From the NCBI GenBank assembly GCA_021209875.1, contig JAGYVD010000007.1, forward strand, positions 1,612,001 to 1,676,000: a stretch of DNA of 64,000 nt, written 5' to 3'. The stretch is from Rosellinia necatrix. Taxonomy: Eukaryota > Ascomycota > Sordariomycetes > Xylariales > Xylariaceae. Shown here piece by piece: positions 45,440 through 56,908 of the stretch (its first letter is position 1; the number at the start of each line of letters is the position of its first letter). The notes under the pieces were generated by a model, which did not search any database, was not told where the DNA came from, and saw only the letters and a program-made list of their open reading frames with translations. The position numbers and the translations under genes were made by a program.

Positions 45440-46380
45440 ATGTCGGGCTCTACCTCGGCACTGGCTCAATTGAAGCCGTTCACCCTCAACTCGCGATCGC
45501 TGTTCATCAAATGTATCCCAGCGCCAAGAAGCTTCTATGAGCGGCGTGCTGTGTTGGCTGCGCTACAGAAGTCGTCGCAACAGTCAATCGAGATGTTCAA
45601 GAAGCTCCAGGTAGGCTTAACAGCGCATGCAGCCTTCTTTCTTCTCTTTCATTCCCCTGGAACCTCGCTCACCCACGAACTTCGGGCCAACAGGATAGCT
45701 CTTCTTTCATCGCCATTACGACGAGGCCGGAAGCGGCTGCGGATCTCGTTGATAACTCCCCGCTCGAACGAACTATCGTATCTCAGAGCCCTAGCAGTGA
45801 TGAAGTCTCGTCTCAATCCAGCTGGAATTCCAATCTCAACACGAGCGGCCCAATTGCCAATCCCGTCAACCCCATCATAGCCGACTCAACCGCCAAAGCG
45901 ACACCAGCCTCTGATGAACTGGGGCTGTCTTATAGGACTTTTACCCTACATATCTTCCCCACCAACCCAGATTACGACCATAGAGAAGAGGTGAGGAAGA
46001 GCCCACTACATGGCCAATGGCCGGGAGATGGCAAGAAGATGGAGACGTTTATATCATCTGCGTTGAAGACGGTCATCCCCTCAGGCGCGATGGCGCCGGC
46101 CCTCCGAGACTGGGAAACGGGCAACCAACTTGCTCGCGACCTCGACAGCTTTGCCGATAACGGCCCCGAAGGAGCAGCCTCCATGTTATTGGGGAGAAAA
46201 CGCACGTCTACAGGCGAGAGCTTCCTCTTAGAGAGGATACGACGACGAGCCGCCGAGCAGGAAACGCCGAAGGTCATGAGTAGCCTTGTCCAGTTTTCTA
46301 AGGAGTGCCGATCTAAATCCGCAACAACACCAGAACCGGGGCCATCACAGAGTGCGTCAACCGAGGACTCACAAACTTGA
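45440..46380 (+). CDS. Conserved-looking protein of unknown function
   Basis: Two exons, 45440-45610 and 45694-46380, 285 residues. The 83-nt intron (GTAGGC..CAG) keeps the frame: KKLQ|DSSSFIAI. Without the splice, the first frame runs into unrelated sequence, while exon 2 is open back to the acceptor. The N-terminus (MSGSTSALAQLKPF, then LNSRSLFIKCIPAPRSFYER) is Ser/Arg/Lys-rich and lacks acidic residues for about 30 positions, so a mitochondrial targeting peptide is possible. A later block, GAMAPALRDWETGNQLARDL, with the ADNGPEGAASMLLGRKR segment after it, looks like the most constrained part, and the C-terminus is Ser/Pro-rich. I believe similar proteins occur in other Sordariomycetes but cannot name a domain or function. 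It is isolated by long spacers on both sides. Confidence 0.7.
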
Positions 46381-47930
46381 ATCTACAGATCAGTTTTTGA
46401 TACTGTAGAGGCCGAAAAAATGGCCTGGCGCTTGATAACACTAACCGGAAAGAGTTACTCGGGGATGGAAGGCCGTACTAAATACGCTCAATAACGGCGG
46501 GTTACGAGAGGTCATCGAGGCCACCGAGGAACTGTTTCCATTGCATGGTACCGTTGCATTTTTATATACCCTAGATTGGCGTTTCAACCGAACTGTCGTG
46601 CTAGCGCCTAAGGGCAATTGGTGGTATATGCATATCGCTAATCAGGACGGGACGCGGCACAGGGGTTGCGAAGCCACAGTCGGATTGCGCCCGGAGCTTA
46701 CGTCAATTGGGTGGGCTGGACTCTGCACTCCATGCAGCCGGCATCATCAGAGAGGCTGTTCACCTCCTAGGCCGGGGAGGCCTCCAACCAAGCCAGTATT
46801 TCACGCACGCACTAGGCTTGGGGTTTAGGTCCTAATGCATCTGATCCGCTAGTTACTCCAGAAGCAAGTTGCACATGTATGCAGGTTATCCCATCCGTGA
46901 CGGGGATGGACAAGGAGGGTGGACAGGCAGTGCTGAGCAAGCGGCAGTTAGAGGGCCGGGACTCGGCAAGCCGACGAAATGGCAGGTTTCTACACCTTCA
47001 CCAGCGGATTTAGTGCCGGGGTGTGGCACGGTGTGATGAATGAAAGAAAGAAACCGTGATCCTTACGACGGATCGTCCCACACAAAGAACAGGTACTGCG
47101 GTAGTGAAGAGATGCAATGCAGAGATGACGTCGGCAAGGCGGCAGGCCGGCAGGTCGGCACTAAACTTAGCTGACCCCAGGGAGTTCAGTGGAGTATCCA
47201 CTCTGCCCACTCCTCTGCCCACTCCTCTGTAAACGTCGCCAGTGGAGCCACGATAACAAGAAACCAGCCAAGTTCTCCCCACATCCATCTGCGCCGTCCA
47301 GTCAAACGGCCAGAGTCACGTCAAAGCCACGACGTCACAGCTGGATGAATGGGCTGGGTCTGGCTGGGAAGGGTCCAGAAACCAGGGCGCTCCAATCATG
47401 TGGTATTACCTTTGTCACCTCAACGGGGAGCTTTCAACCCGCGACGCCACGGTACCAGCAAATCGGTCCTAAATGGATCCCCCAGTCGGCAAAGGGCCTA
47501 GGCTGCATGCACAGCTGGATGGTCATGACGTTGCCCCATTGACCTGGTACCGAACATCTTCCATCTTCCTTGGTAACTAGTGCAGGAGCCCAATCGCAAC
47601 CACGGCCGATGTTACCTGTGTGGGCTATGGAATCGTCTCTGGGACCGTCTCATATTGAAAATATAATAATACCATCACTCCCCCAATAGACGTTAGCTCG
47701 CCTAGTAGTTATCCTTACATCCCGACCAAGTCCGTCGCAGACCATCAATCGCTGATCACACAACCGATCACACAACCGATCAAACAACTGATCAAAACTA
47801 ATTATTACATCACTGGTCACACAACAACTCCCCCCCTATAAGCCAACCCCTTGGTCCTTCGCTTTGCGGTTCAACCAAACGTATACACCACCTCATACCG
47901 ATTAACCAGCGCTTCGTCGAGACTGTCAAC
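46381..47930. other. Spacer upstream of the SUR7/PalI gene
   Basis: No gene is supported. Short direct repeats occur near the end: two copies of CCACTCCTCTG (47206-47229) and a 12-nt repeat at 47754-47798, about 135 bases before the next start codon. A CCCCTATAAG sequence at about 47832-47841 could serve as a TATA-like element for the next gene. Confidence 0.55.
47754..47798 (+). repeat. 12-nt tandem repeat GATCACACAACC, about four copies
   Basis: Two exact and two diverged copies (the later ones GATCAAACAACT and GATCAAAACT). It sits in the proximal promoter of the SUR7/PalI-family gene. Confidence 0.8.
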
Positions 47931-48783
47931 ATGGCTCGGACGGGCTTCATCCATCACATTGGTACCTTCTTTCTCTTTGCCGCCACCGTGCTGCTCATCA
48001 TTACCGATATTTCGGCACCCGTGGTCGCGGATATTTCCATTCTCAAGGTTGAGTTTGGTACAAGCAGACGATCGGATCTGTTCAGCGACAATGACCAGTT
48101 CCCTACTATTACCTTCGGCACCTTTGGATGGTGCGCCCAATCGTGAGTCTCGCCTATCAATCGGAGGGAGAGATGCGGAGGAGAAATGCATCTCTCTAGC
48201 ACACACACACACAGAGAGAGAGAGAGACACACACACACACATACACATGGTCTACCGCCGCTTAGCGCTCAAATGCTAACAAGTACGAACCCTTTTTAGC
48301 TCCGGCGCCAAATCTTGCAGTGACTCGCACATCGGCTACGACCCGGTCGCCGTGATCGAGAGTTCGGTGGGGGATGTGTCGTTCTCCGACTACGCGCACG
48401 ACACGGCGCGGGCGCTGACCAAGGTCATGGTCCTGCACCCGATCGCGACGGGCTTGGCCTTCATCTCGTTCTTCCTGGGGCTCGGCTCGGGCTTCCTCGG
48501 GAGCTTCCTGGCCGCCCTCGGCTCCTTCGTCACCTTCCTCGTCGTCCTCGTCGTCGTCATCACCGATTTCGTCTCCTTCTCCATCATCCGCTCCGTCGTC
48601 AACGACTCGAGCGACACCGTCGTCGCCTCCTGGGGCCCCGCCATCTGGACTATCCTCGTCGCCGGTATCCTCTGTCTCTTTTCCACCGTCATCCTCCTCT
48701 TCACCTGCTGTAGCGCCCGCCTCCACCGCCGCGAGTCCAAGGATATCGCCGAGTCCATGCGTCGTCGCCGCCGCTGGCACTAA
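47931..48783 (+). CDS. SUR7/PalI family integral membrane protein
   Basis: Two exons, 47931-48142 and 48300-48783, 231 residues. The intron has a GTGAGT donor, a GCTAAC branch site and a TTTTTAG acceptor, and contains CA/GA microsatellites. Four membrane segments are seen: one near residues 8-30 (HHIGTFFLFAATVLLII), then three in the C-terminal half. The first extracellular loop carries the SUR7-type FGTFGWC..C pattern. The tail after the last helix is short and basic (CCSARLHRRESKD, then an Arg run). Members of this family are plasma-membrane proteins of cortical patches/eisosomes (Sur7) or ambient-pH sensing partners (PalI/Rim9). This protein fits the superfamily, but I cannot decide between the two roles. 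It lies tail-to-tail with SPT16, 1 kb away. Confidence 0.85.
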
Positions 48784-49789
48784 GAAGTGCCGATCGACGC
48801 CTTGCGATGCGCCCTTGCGATCGCCCTCCCTCTTCTACCGAGAGAAGCCCCTGCCGTGCGCCCGATTTCAACCAAAGCTCCTCTCTCCCTCTCTCCACCT
48901 TTCCACCGCGCCTCCCTACGAACGGGTCGAGGCCAGATCACTATATATAATGACTAATCCATGAATGAACGATACGATGAAAGATTCCCCGGTGCCACAG
49001 AAACCGATTGGATAATAGGCGTAGATGTTGGTTATTCTTTATTTCATCTTATATATTCACCGTAACCCTGATCGGATAATATGGATGTATCTCTCCCTAT
49101 TTATACATTAATCGATCTGTCGATGTGCACGCCCTCGAGCTTCCCTTTACCGTTTTTGAGCTTCATATACCCCTACCTTAGCTAGACTCGGAACATGAAA
49201 AAGAAAACTATCCAATAATTATTTTATCAATTTTAACAGATTGGCGCAGTCCTCGCTTCCTAACATGCGGAGTGATGTTTTTCATAAAGGGCTACAGCAT
49301 TATATATGCCTCGCCCCGTTTGTCATTTTGTTTGGCGCGGTCACGACTTGTTACGTCACACTGCCAAAAACGAGCGCATTTAATACGGACACTTAAATCC
49401 GTTCATAACCCATTTGCGTTCAATTTTGTTTCCCCCATGGTGTATCAATTAACCTAACCTACACAACATTACGAGTAAGGGATATTCGCAAGTCAGAATG
49501 CTCCCGAGCCTTATTAACGTGCATTTTATGACTCGAGACGAAGAAAAGGGCTGAGAATCGCCGCACGCTACGGCCTAGTGCGATTGTGGTAAACCCGTGT
49601 GCAAACCGGCAGAAATGGTCAATATCGACGGCTGAGAGTCCCAACCTGAGGTTGCCTGTAATCCCGAAATGTATTAAAACAAGGGGCAGCGCGAGTAATC
49701 CGTAAACTTCTCATACCTGGACAATCACTCGCACTTAATGATAAGAAACCTTTCCTTGTCGGGCGATTATCACACGCCTCCGCTTCGTT
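48784..49789. other. Spacer between two convergent genes
   Basis: About 1 kb holding the 3' regions of the SUR7/PalI-family gene and of SPT16. It is AT-rich in places (49180-49260). No gene is supported. Confidence 0.65.
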
Positions 49790-52700
49790 TTAACGCCTTC
49801 TTTTCTTGTTCCGGTTACTCTCCTCTTCTTCAAGACCACTCTCCCGGTCTTTTCGCTTTGCCTTCTTTTCCAATTCATCCCAGTCTTCACCTTCGTCGTC
49901 ATCATCGGAACCATCCTCACTAGCCTCGTCGGATGCGTTGCTATCGAAGTCCGAGTCGTCCTCGCTGGATTCGCTGGCTGCCTCCAACTCAGATTCCGAC
50001 ACTTCGAAGTTGGATTCTTCTTCCTCTTCCTCATCGCCATCCTCGTCGCTCTCGTTCTGAAGGAATGACCATCCACCATCTGCAAAGAACTGGTGAGTAT
50101 CGGCCGTCACTGTCTTCATGATAGTCGGCCAGTTGAGGTTGAGAGGGCCTTCGGTATATGCAATATCCGAGGAATCTAGCCACTCTTTAACATCCTCCAG
50201 AGACTCGACCGGTATTGTGTTGACGTGGAATGGTGTGCGAGTGAAGTCTTTGAAGACAAAGACAAGATCGAAGTTCTTGAGTCCAAACTGTACACGTTCC
50301 AAATGGGCAACCTCAATATCATCAAGGGTAACAACCATGAATGGAGGCTCTGTAACCTGAATGAGACAGTCTGTCGTAGGTTGGATGTAAACATTGCTGC
50401 GGAAAGGAACACCGTTGAAGCCAAGCTCGCGAAGGGGCATATCAACCTCTACGCCTTCGTTTTTACCAGCCTCAGCAATCTTATCAGCAAAGAGCTTGAA
50501 CATGCGGTCCAACTCAGCTCTTCGTCGTCGCTCCTCTTGCTCAGCTTCAAACTCATCCTCGTCGCCATACCGGTATTTCCGTTTGCGGTTTCCAGTCTCA
50601 TCGAACTGAATATCTGTAGCTTCTCTGTAGAACTGTACATCTTTCGTTTTCTTCTTGTTACCAACGATGATGGGGTCTTTTAGGTGTATATGGATGACCA
50701 CGATGAGTTCATGAGCACAAGGCTGGAAGAATAAGTGACGAATGTTGGAAAATAGCACGTCAACCCTCTGCTGCGTATTGAGCGGTGACTGGTATCGAAT
50801 ACCGTTCTGATGGATCTCAACTTTGCCGGGAACGCGCTTGCCTTCCATCGCAGGGCGAATGTACAGGTTATCCATGACGGGGGGTCGTCGGTCTGTTCAG
50901 CTGTTAGCATCACATGCTGCATAACGCCCGGAAATGAATGAACTTACTTCGGATCTCAACCAGTTTATCCTGCTCAACCACATCCTCCATATCCTTCTTT
51001 TCTTGTTCCTTTTTGGTCGCCTCCTTTTTCATATTGGAGATCTGCGTTGCAATTTCGTCGTATCGATCTCCATCGAGAGAACGGAAAGTCAAACTCCGCA
51101 CAAAGTGAGCTGATGCGTCTTCAAAGGGTTGATCATCTTTCCGACCAACTCCTTGGCCTGGTGAAAGGAAGTTGATTCTCAAGTAAGACCAGTCGCCCTC
51201 ATCGTTCTTACTAGCATTTTTAATTGTGTGAATGTGGAAAGGAACAGGCCTTCCCATAACCGGGAGTACAACCGTGTGATTCTTTTGATCGACTACGATC
51301 TCGAGACTCTTGATCCTCGGGGGAAGTTGGTTATCTCTCTTATACGATTCAAACTTCTTGAACTTTTTGACTTCGGTACCGTTTTGGCCACTAGTCGACT
51401 CGGCAAACCTAGCCAGGCCGTCTTTTTGGTTTTTAGCGGCAAGTTCCCTCTGGTGTTCTCGACGCCTCTTTTCCTGGTCTTCGTCGACCTGGGTGGTACG
51501 TTCTGATCGAAGGCGTGAATTGGTGATATTTTTAGTAGCGACCGCACCAACTCTAGCATCTTTCTTCTCTTTCTTCGGTGTGGGCTGAACCTCCTCATCA
51601 TCCTTGAAAAAAAACGATGTCGCATCTAATTCAGATGGGGCGTCGCCGGTGAAGACAACCGGTTCGCTAGTAGTTACCCGAATGGTATCGGTAATGACTA
51701 ATGAGTAAGTCTTGCTCAACTTATCTTGTGGCGACGGGTTCTCAACGTCGGTAAAACCGGTGGTGATGCACAACGTCATTCCATCTTTTAAAGACCGCGT
51801 GTTTTTGGCATTCAAGATTAAGCTTGTGTCTTTGCTCTCAATACCAATTCCCCATCCCACATTTTTTACGAAGTGCTTTTCCAGGTCGGGCTTCTTGGAC
51901 TTGATGTAGCCCAGTGCTTTATTGTAGACATCTTTGGCAACAGCTCCATCTCGGATTTCCTTCAGCGCGAGGTTATGTGCCGTATGCAATATTTTGTAAA
52001 CATTCTCTTGGGTCTTATTGGGATCAACCAGAAAGGTTCGTGCAATAACAGAGCTGTAGGACTTATACCGTAAGCCCATACCAGCAATGATGACACCAGC
52101 ATGTAGATAGTCATTGGTGGGGTCGGCGTGTAGCTTGAGATCATATTTGCCACCGCTCTGGACCGCCGGGCCGAGGTACCAATCGAGTGATGAGGGATCT
52201 AGGTCTGAGGGTAGTCTTTGCTTGCCGGGTAGCTCAACGGTCTTCCACCACTTGTCGTCGTCAAGTCTCGAATCCACCATCTGGGCGAGTGCGCTGTGCT
52301 TGACTTTCTTCTCCTGATCTAGTATGTCGGACATCTGGTCTAGGAAATAAGGGTTCATGAGGGCAACGCAGGCTTTTGATGCGGTTCGCATGGCACGCAG
52401 CTCGGTTTCGTCCTTTACGGAGAAGGCGGCGGTGGACAAGGCGGCGGAGACATCTACTTCTTCCATGTCGGAGGCGTTCTCGCCGAATATTTTCTTCCAT
52501 TCGTCGACGAAGGGGCCCCTGGACGTGTCTTTGGTGAGCACACCGACCTTCTTCTACACGAAGAGTAAGGTTAGTCGATAAAACAAAGGGCACGCGAAGC
52601 ATCTTGTGAAGCTTTACTCACACCCGCGGATTTAATGGTGTCCACAATGGTGACAAATTGTTTCTCGTTTGCGGCAGCATCTTTGCCCCGAACAAGGACC

Positions 52701-53242
52701 TCGACCGGGAATTTGCCCTTGGTCAGAGGCTCCAGATGTTTGGCTATGCAATGGTTAGTGACGCTGCGATTGCCCAAATGCGGAGGGATGGATCAGGATG
52801 GATCAGAGGCCGGTTTGTAGGGTACCTTTCTTGGCGGTCGTGACCACGAATAACTTTTCGGTGGTAAAAAGCATCAAGGTAGTCGGGAACTCGTAGCCTA
52901 ACAGCCAGAACTAGATGGATAGGCGAGGGTCAGTGCGCGCGCACGCGGATGATTCGGGCATGGGGGTCGTGAGTCGCGGGCTATTCAGTCGTGCTAAGGG
53001 GCGATGGCGATACACGACGGAATGGAAGGGCGGAGAGGATGGGGGAGTCGCTTGCGACGTACATGCATGGCATTGTTCTTATGGAACTCAGGGCTCTCTT
53101 CCACCTTGCCCATCATGATGACAATGGAAGAGACGCCGGCGAATACGCCATTGTCCGAGGTGCGCTTGTCATTTTTCCAGGCACTGATGAAATGCGAGAC
53201 GCGCTCGTAGAAGAGCTTGGAGTCGATCTTGATCTCCGCCAT
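49790..53242 (-). CDS. SPT16: FACT complex subunit SPT16
   Basis: Five exons on the minus strand: 53063-53242, 52826-52910, 52622-52743, 50948-52553 and 49790-50892, 1031 residues, matching the usual size of about 1030. All junctions keep the frame and restore family sequence, for example [14 protein letters not shown] and the join producing [17 protein letters not shown]. The N-terminal 450 residues are the aminopeptidase-like (peptidase-dead) domain. The middle part contains the dimerisation and PH-like histone-chaperone regions ([34 protein letters not shown]). The C-terminus is the long Asp/Glu/Ser tail that binds H2A-H2B, closing with a short basic stretch NRNKKRRR that looks like a nuclear signal. 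With Pob3, Spt16 destabilises and reassembles nucleosomes during transcription and replication. It is a single-copy essential gene in yeasts. Confidence 0.95.
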
Positions 53243-55115
53243 CTCGAGAGACGAGAGAGACTCGGCGCAAAAGATGGCAGGTCAGTGATCGGATGCTATG
53301 GTTGCGGTCGTGAGTGTGGTCGTGGTTGTGGTTGTGCTGTGCCTATGGTGGTTGGATGGTTGTTGGGGAAAAGGATAAAGTAAGGTAGGCAGGAGAGAAG
53401 GCAGGTGACTTTTGGTTGGAGAGATTGAAAGATTGAACCAAAACGTTGCCGACCCAAAAGTCTGGGTGACGCGACCTGTCGGAGCCGGGGAATAGTTAGT
53501 GACCTGGTAGCTAACTTAGCCCGCCATAGACAAGCTGGTAGAAGGCTGAAGGGAAGAAGCTACCAGGGTACAGTGGATGCCCAGGTACATAATACCTGAG
53601 GCAAGCTCTTTAAAGTGGGGGCAATAAATATTACCACTTGGCAGGCGGGATCCACCCAAACGCGTGCGACGCGGTGTTGTTTAATAGATGTCGCGTGGAA
53701 TGTTCAAGCTACCTAACCTAACTACTATGCACCTACCTAAGTAGGTAGTTAACTACCTCCTTGCCTACGTACCTACCTAGGCAGGTAGGTATCACAACCT
53801 ACCTAATGTCAGTCTGCTTTCAGGTATGTATTATGATTTGTGTGATTGCCGGCCAGTCCAATTCGGCTGATTTGGGCTGTCACCTGCAGAATCTAAATTA
53901 AATTCGGTACTCCGTCAAAAAAGAGAGCCTCCGACGAGGGGCCTACTTGAACAATCACATATGCGTCGATACATATAACTACTAGGTACTTAGGTATGAT
54001 GTATTCAACGTCCTTTGGAAAGATCGAGTGCCTTACTTTCATTATAGGTAGTTAATAGGTAGACGGCAGCTTCCCCAATCCATTCCAGGGTAGCATTAAT
54101 TGGTTAAACCCTCTTCTATAATCTCCATCCACAGGCGACCACCAGGATGCAAAGACCACGTTGCTTACGAGAGGGTCATCATTATGACTGCCTTGAGCAG
54201 CCAGAAGAGGTGTGACGAAGTATGGCCATTCAGCTGGGAGTCGTCACCCGACTCATACTGAGTTCTGAGTTGCGAGTTAGGCCGGCCCCTATTGCAATAA
54301 CAAGGGGCGGTATGCGCATGTTGAACGTGGTAGGGTGCAGCTTGCCGCTTCATGTCCCCAAGCGTAACCAAAATGCCATGTCGTTTCAGCTAAGAACCCT
54401 ATAGGAGAAATGATTTCATGTGTCAAATCCTTCAATACCCGAGCTATTAAACCAAAAGCTGTGAAATGTCGCATTAGAACCCTACCCGACGACAGGGCCA
54501 CGGCCTGTTTTGCTGCAAAGAGGATTGTATCTTCAAGAGCAGACTCTCCTTTGGTACGTTCCATCAGTAAGAGCGTTGCGTGGTATCCATCCCAAACCTA
54601 TTTGCCAGCCGAAGGGTGACCATAGGCGAACAAACCACAGTGGAATGCTCAGGAAGCAATCTCACGCCGGTCCGGGCCCTTCAATCTCATTAGAGCCATG
54701 GTCGGTCATAGAGCTTGAGCTCGAACAATCCAAGCTATAACTGCGGCATACCATGATGCCCTACTATAGTCGACGGACGATAAAAACCAGTCGTGCATTC
54801 ATCGCGTTTCATAGACCAGCCATAAGGGAAATTGAGACGGTGGTGGCATCTGGTTCCGCGGAGCCTCGGTCCACTGTTCAGCGTCCGTCGCATAAGCTAG
54901 ATAATAACTTTATGATACGCTATAAGTAGGTACCTAGATATCTCACTATAGGGCATCAAGACCACTAAACATGAGGTTGGATGACTTGATCTTATGACTT
55001 TTAAGATGAATTTACACCGGCCGGCCTGATAAAAAGAAAGATGGCGAGCGGTTAGGTGATATTATCGGTCTACCAAGATCGACGTGAGGTAGCAGCCACC
55101 TGCGTCTTTGCACGT
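53243..55115. other. Upstream region of SPT16 and 3' flank of the MFS gene
   Basis: 1.9 kb without a supportable gene. The densest cluster of CTACCTA / TAGGTAGG palindromes in the window is at 53710-53800. Short frames around 54165-54740 have no recognisable content. Confidence 0.55.
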
Positions 55116-56602
55116 TCATATCTTTTTATTAAGCCCCCATCCCGCAATCTGTATCCTTGTTGCTAGAAACAACAGCCCAGACACGGCGACGGACAATCCG
55201 CAGAAGAGCTTGAGTCCGTGATATGACTCGGCGCCATCTGTCCAGCCCTTGCCAATAAGTAGACCGGCGAGAGGGTTCCCGATCAACGCGGCGATTGAGA
55301 TGACGAAGAAAGTTGTCCCGACCCGGAACCCAATTTCCTCAATGGCAGAGATCTTCCCCACCAAGGCTGGTATGATGGCGTTGAAGCACCCTAGTGGCAC
55401 GCCGAACAAGGCCGTGAAAGCAACAATCGCATTTGTATTAGCAGCAGCCGGGATCCAAAGCGCGAGAACAAGGACGGCGCCATACAGCATGAGGGCCGTG
55501 ATGGTGTTGAAAGCCCCAACATGATCGCCAGCCCAAAGGGGCAAGATGCGACCGATAATGCTAGACGCTGTTAATATACATAACGTATTATCCAAGAACA
55601 TAATACTTACGAACTAGCATTGATGATAGGCAAGAGATAGATTGCTAGGCTTGGCGACACACCAGCAACCTGAGAGGCAACTTTGAGGTAATTGAATGGA
55701 ATGAGTGTCCCCAACATCCCAGCCAGGCATGCAATGCTGTTTAAAACGAACGCCCTATCTTTCAATGGCTTAGAGAAATTGCTGATGTGGAATGGTCCCG
55801 GCGTATGTTTGAGTCTTGATCGAACAGTGAGAATAGCGATTATTTGTATCCCCAGAATTAGGAACCCCATCGCCCTTACCGTCCAAGGGAACCCGATGCG
55901 GTCTACCAGCTGGTCAAAGAATATACTGTTCGTCGTTAGCTCAGCTCAATAGGCCATAAGCCCTAGAGAATCATTTCACGATTCACAGTGGCATGGAGTC
56001 TCATACGGTAGTATAACCCCCCCTACTCCGGATCCCGATGATGCTATGCCGAGAGCGAGACCCCGTCGCTTGAGAAACCATGTTGATACCGAGTTGACGG
56101 ATCCATGGAATACCATGCCCATTCCTAAGCCACAACTGACAGACTGTGACAGGAAGATTTGGTAGTACTGAGTCGAAGCAGATAGCGTAAAGAGGCCAAG
56201 GATGATAAGGGCCGAGCCGACGCCGACAAGAAGGTGAGGACCGTTCCGATCGAAGAACGCGCCGGCAAATGGAGCAGTGGCGGAAACGAAGAAGGCCTGT
56301 ATCGAGAGAATCCACGAGATCTCGCTAGGGGTGTAGTCGTGAAGGAAATGAGCCTCGTAATAATCCTGGAAGACACCAATACTAGTCACGAATCCGTAAG
56401 AAGAAAAAAAACAAGCCCAGGCCCCGAGCACGACAAGCCATGCGGATAAGCCGCCATCAGGAAACTGGGGTTTTGTTGGAAGATTAGAATCCGCTGGAGG
56501 CTGGTCCGCAGGCTTCTCTCGCTCTTGGTCACTAGAATCAAGAATCGAATTCTCCGCATCGAACCCAGGCTTCGGCCCAGGGTGGTTCTGATGGCGCAAC
56601 AT
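55116..56602 (-). CDS. MFS transporter, monocarboxylate-permease-like
   Basis: Three exons: 56007-56602, 55611-55925 and 55116-55560, 451 residues. Both joins restore typical sequence: GGVILP|IFFDQLVDRIGFPW and INAS|SIIGRILPLWAGDH. I start at the ATG at 56602 (MLRHQNHPGPK); an upstream frame extension has no ATG. The first about 50 residues are polar, then PDGGLSAWLVVLGAWACFF opens a series of about twelve membrane helices. Family marks include the FDRNGPHLLVGVGS loop, STWFLKRRGLALGIASSGS in helix 4-5 and the GRILP motif after helix 7. This matches the fungal monocarboxylate-transporter-like (MCT/Mch) branch of the major facilitator superfamily in the plasma membrane. The substrate is unknown, since many fungal members do not carry monocarboxylates. 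Confidence 0.9.
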
Positions 56603-56813
56603 GCTTAGACGGATTTGATGGACTTGCAAGTGCCAGGGCTCTCAATCACCGCGTGTCTTCTTCGTAGGAAGGAGTATATTGATACCCATGCGCCCGGCCA
56701 ACGAAGGAAGCGCAAGCGAGAGGGGAGAGAAGCCAGGCAGGTACGATGTTCAATCGAGTCGAGGGAATTGCCGAGAAGCAAACCGCCCGGTGCCGCTGCA
56801 CTTATCATCTGCC

Positions 56814-56908
56814 ATGCCTGCAGCCCCAAAGTCTAAGCCGAAGGCAGGCGGGCCATATCCAATACCGGCCGTAGGACCATTTTGGTACATTTGTCATAAC
56901 TGCCCAGA
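56814..56908 (+). CDS. Possible first exon of a small cysteine-pair protein
   Basis: An ATG at 56814 begins a 31-codon frame (MPAAPKSKPKAGGPYPIP, ending FWYICHNCP) and reaches a strong GTATGT donor at 56909. The basic/proline lead and the WYxCxxC pair resemble small fungal proteins with a C-terminal zinc-binding Cys array. I could not find a convincing next exon with further cysteines. One possible acceptor (after GGGTACAG near 57044) gives only about 15 more residues. It may be an active small gene or a relic. It is divergent from the MFS gene, with 211 bases between the starts. Confidence 0.25.
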
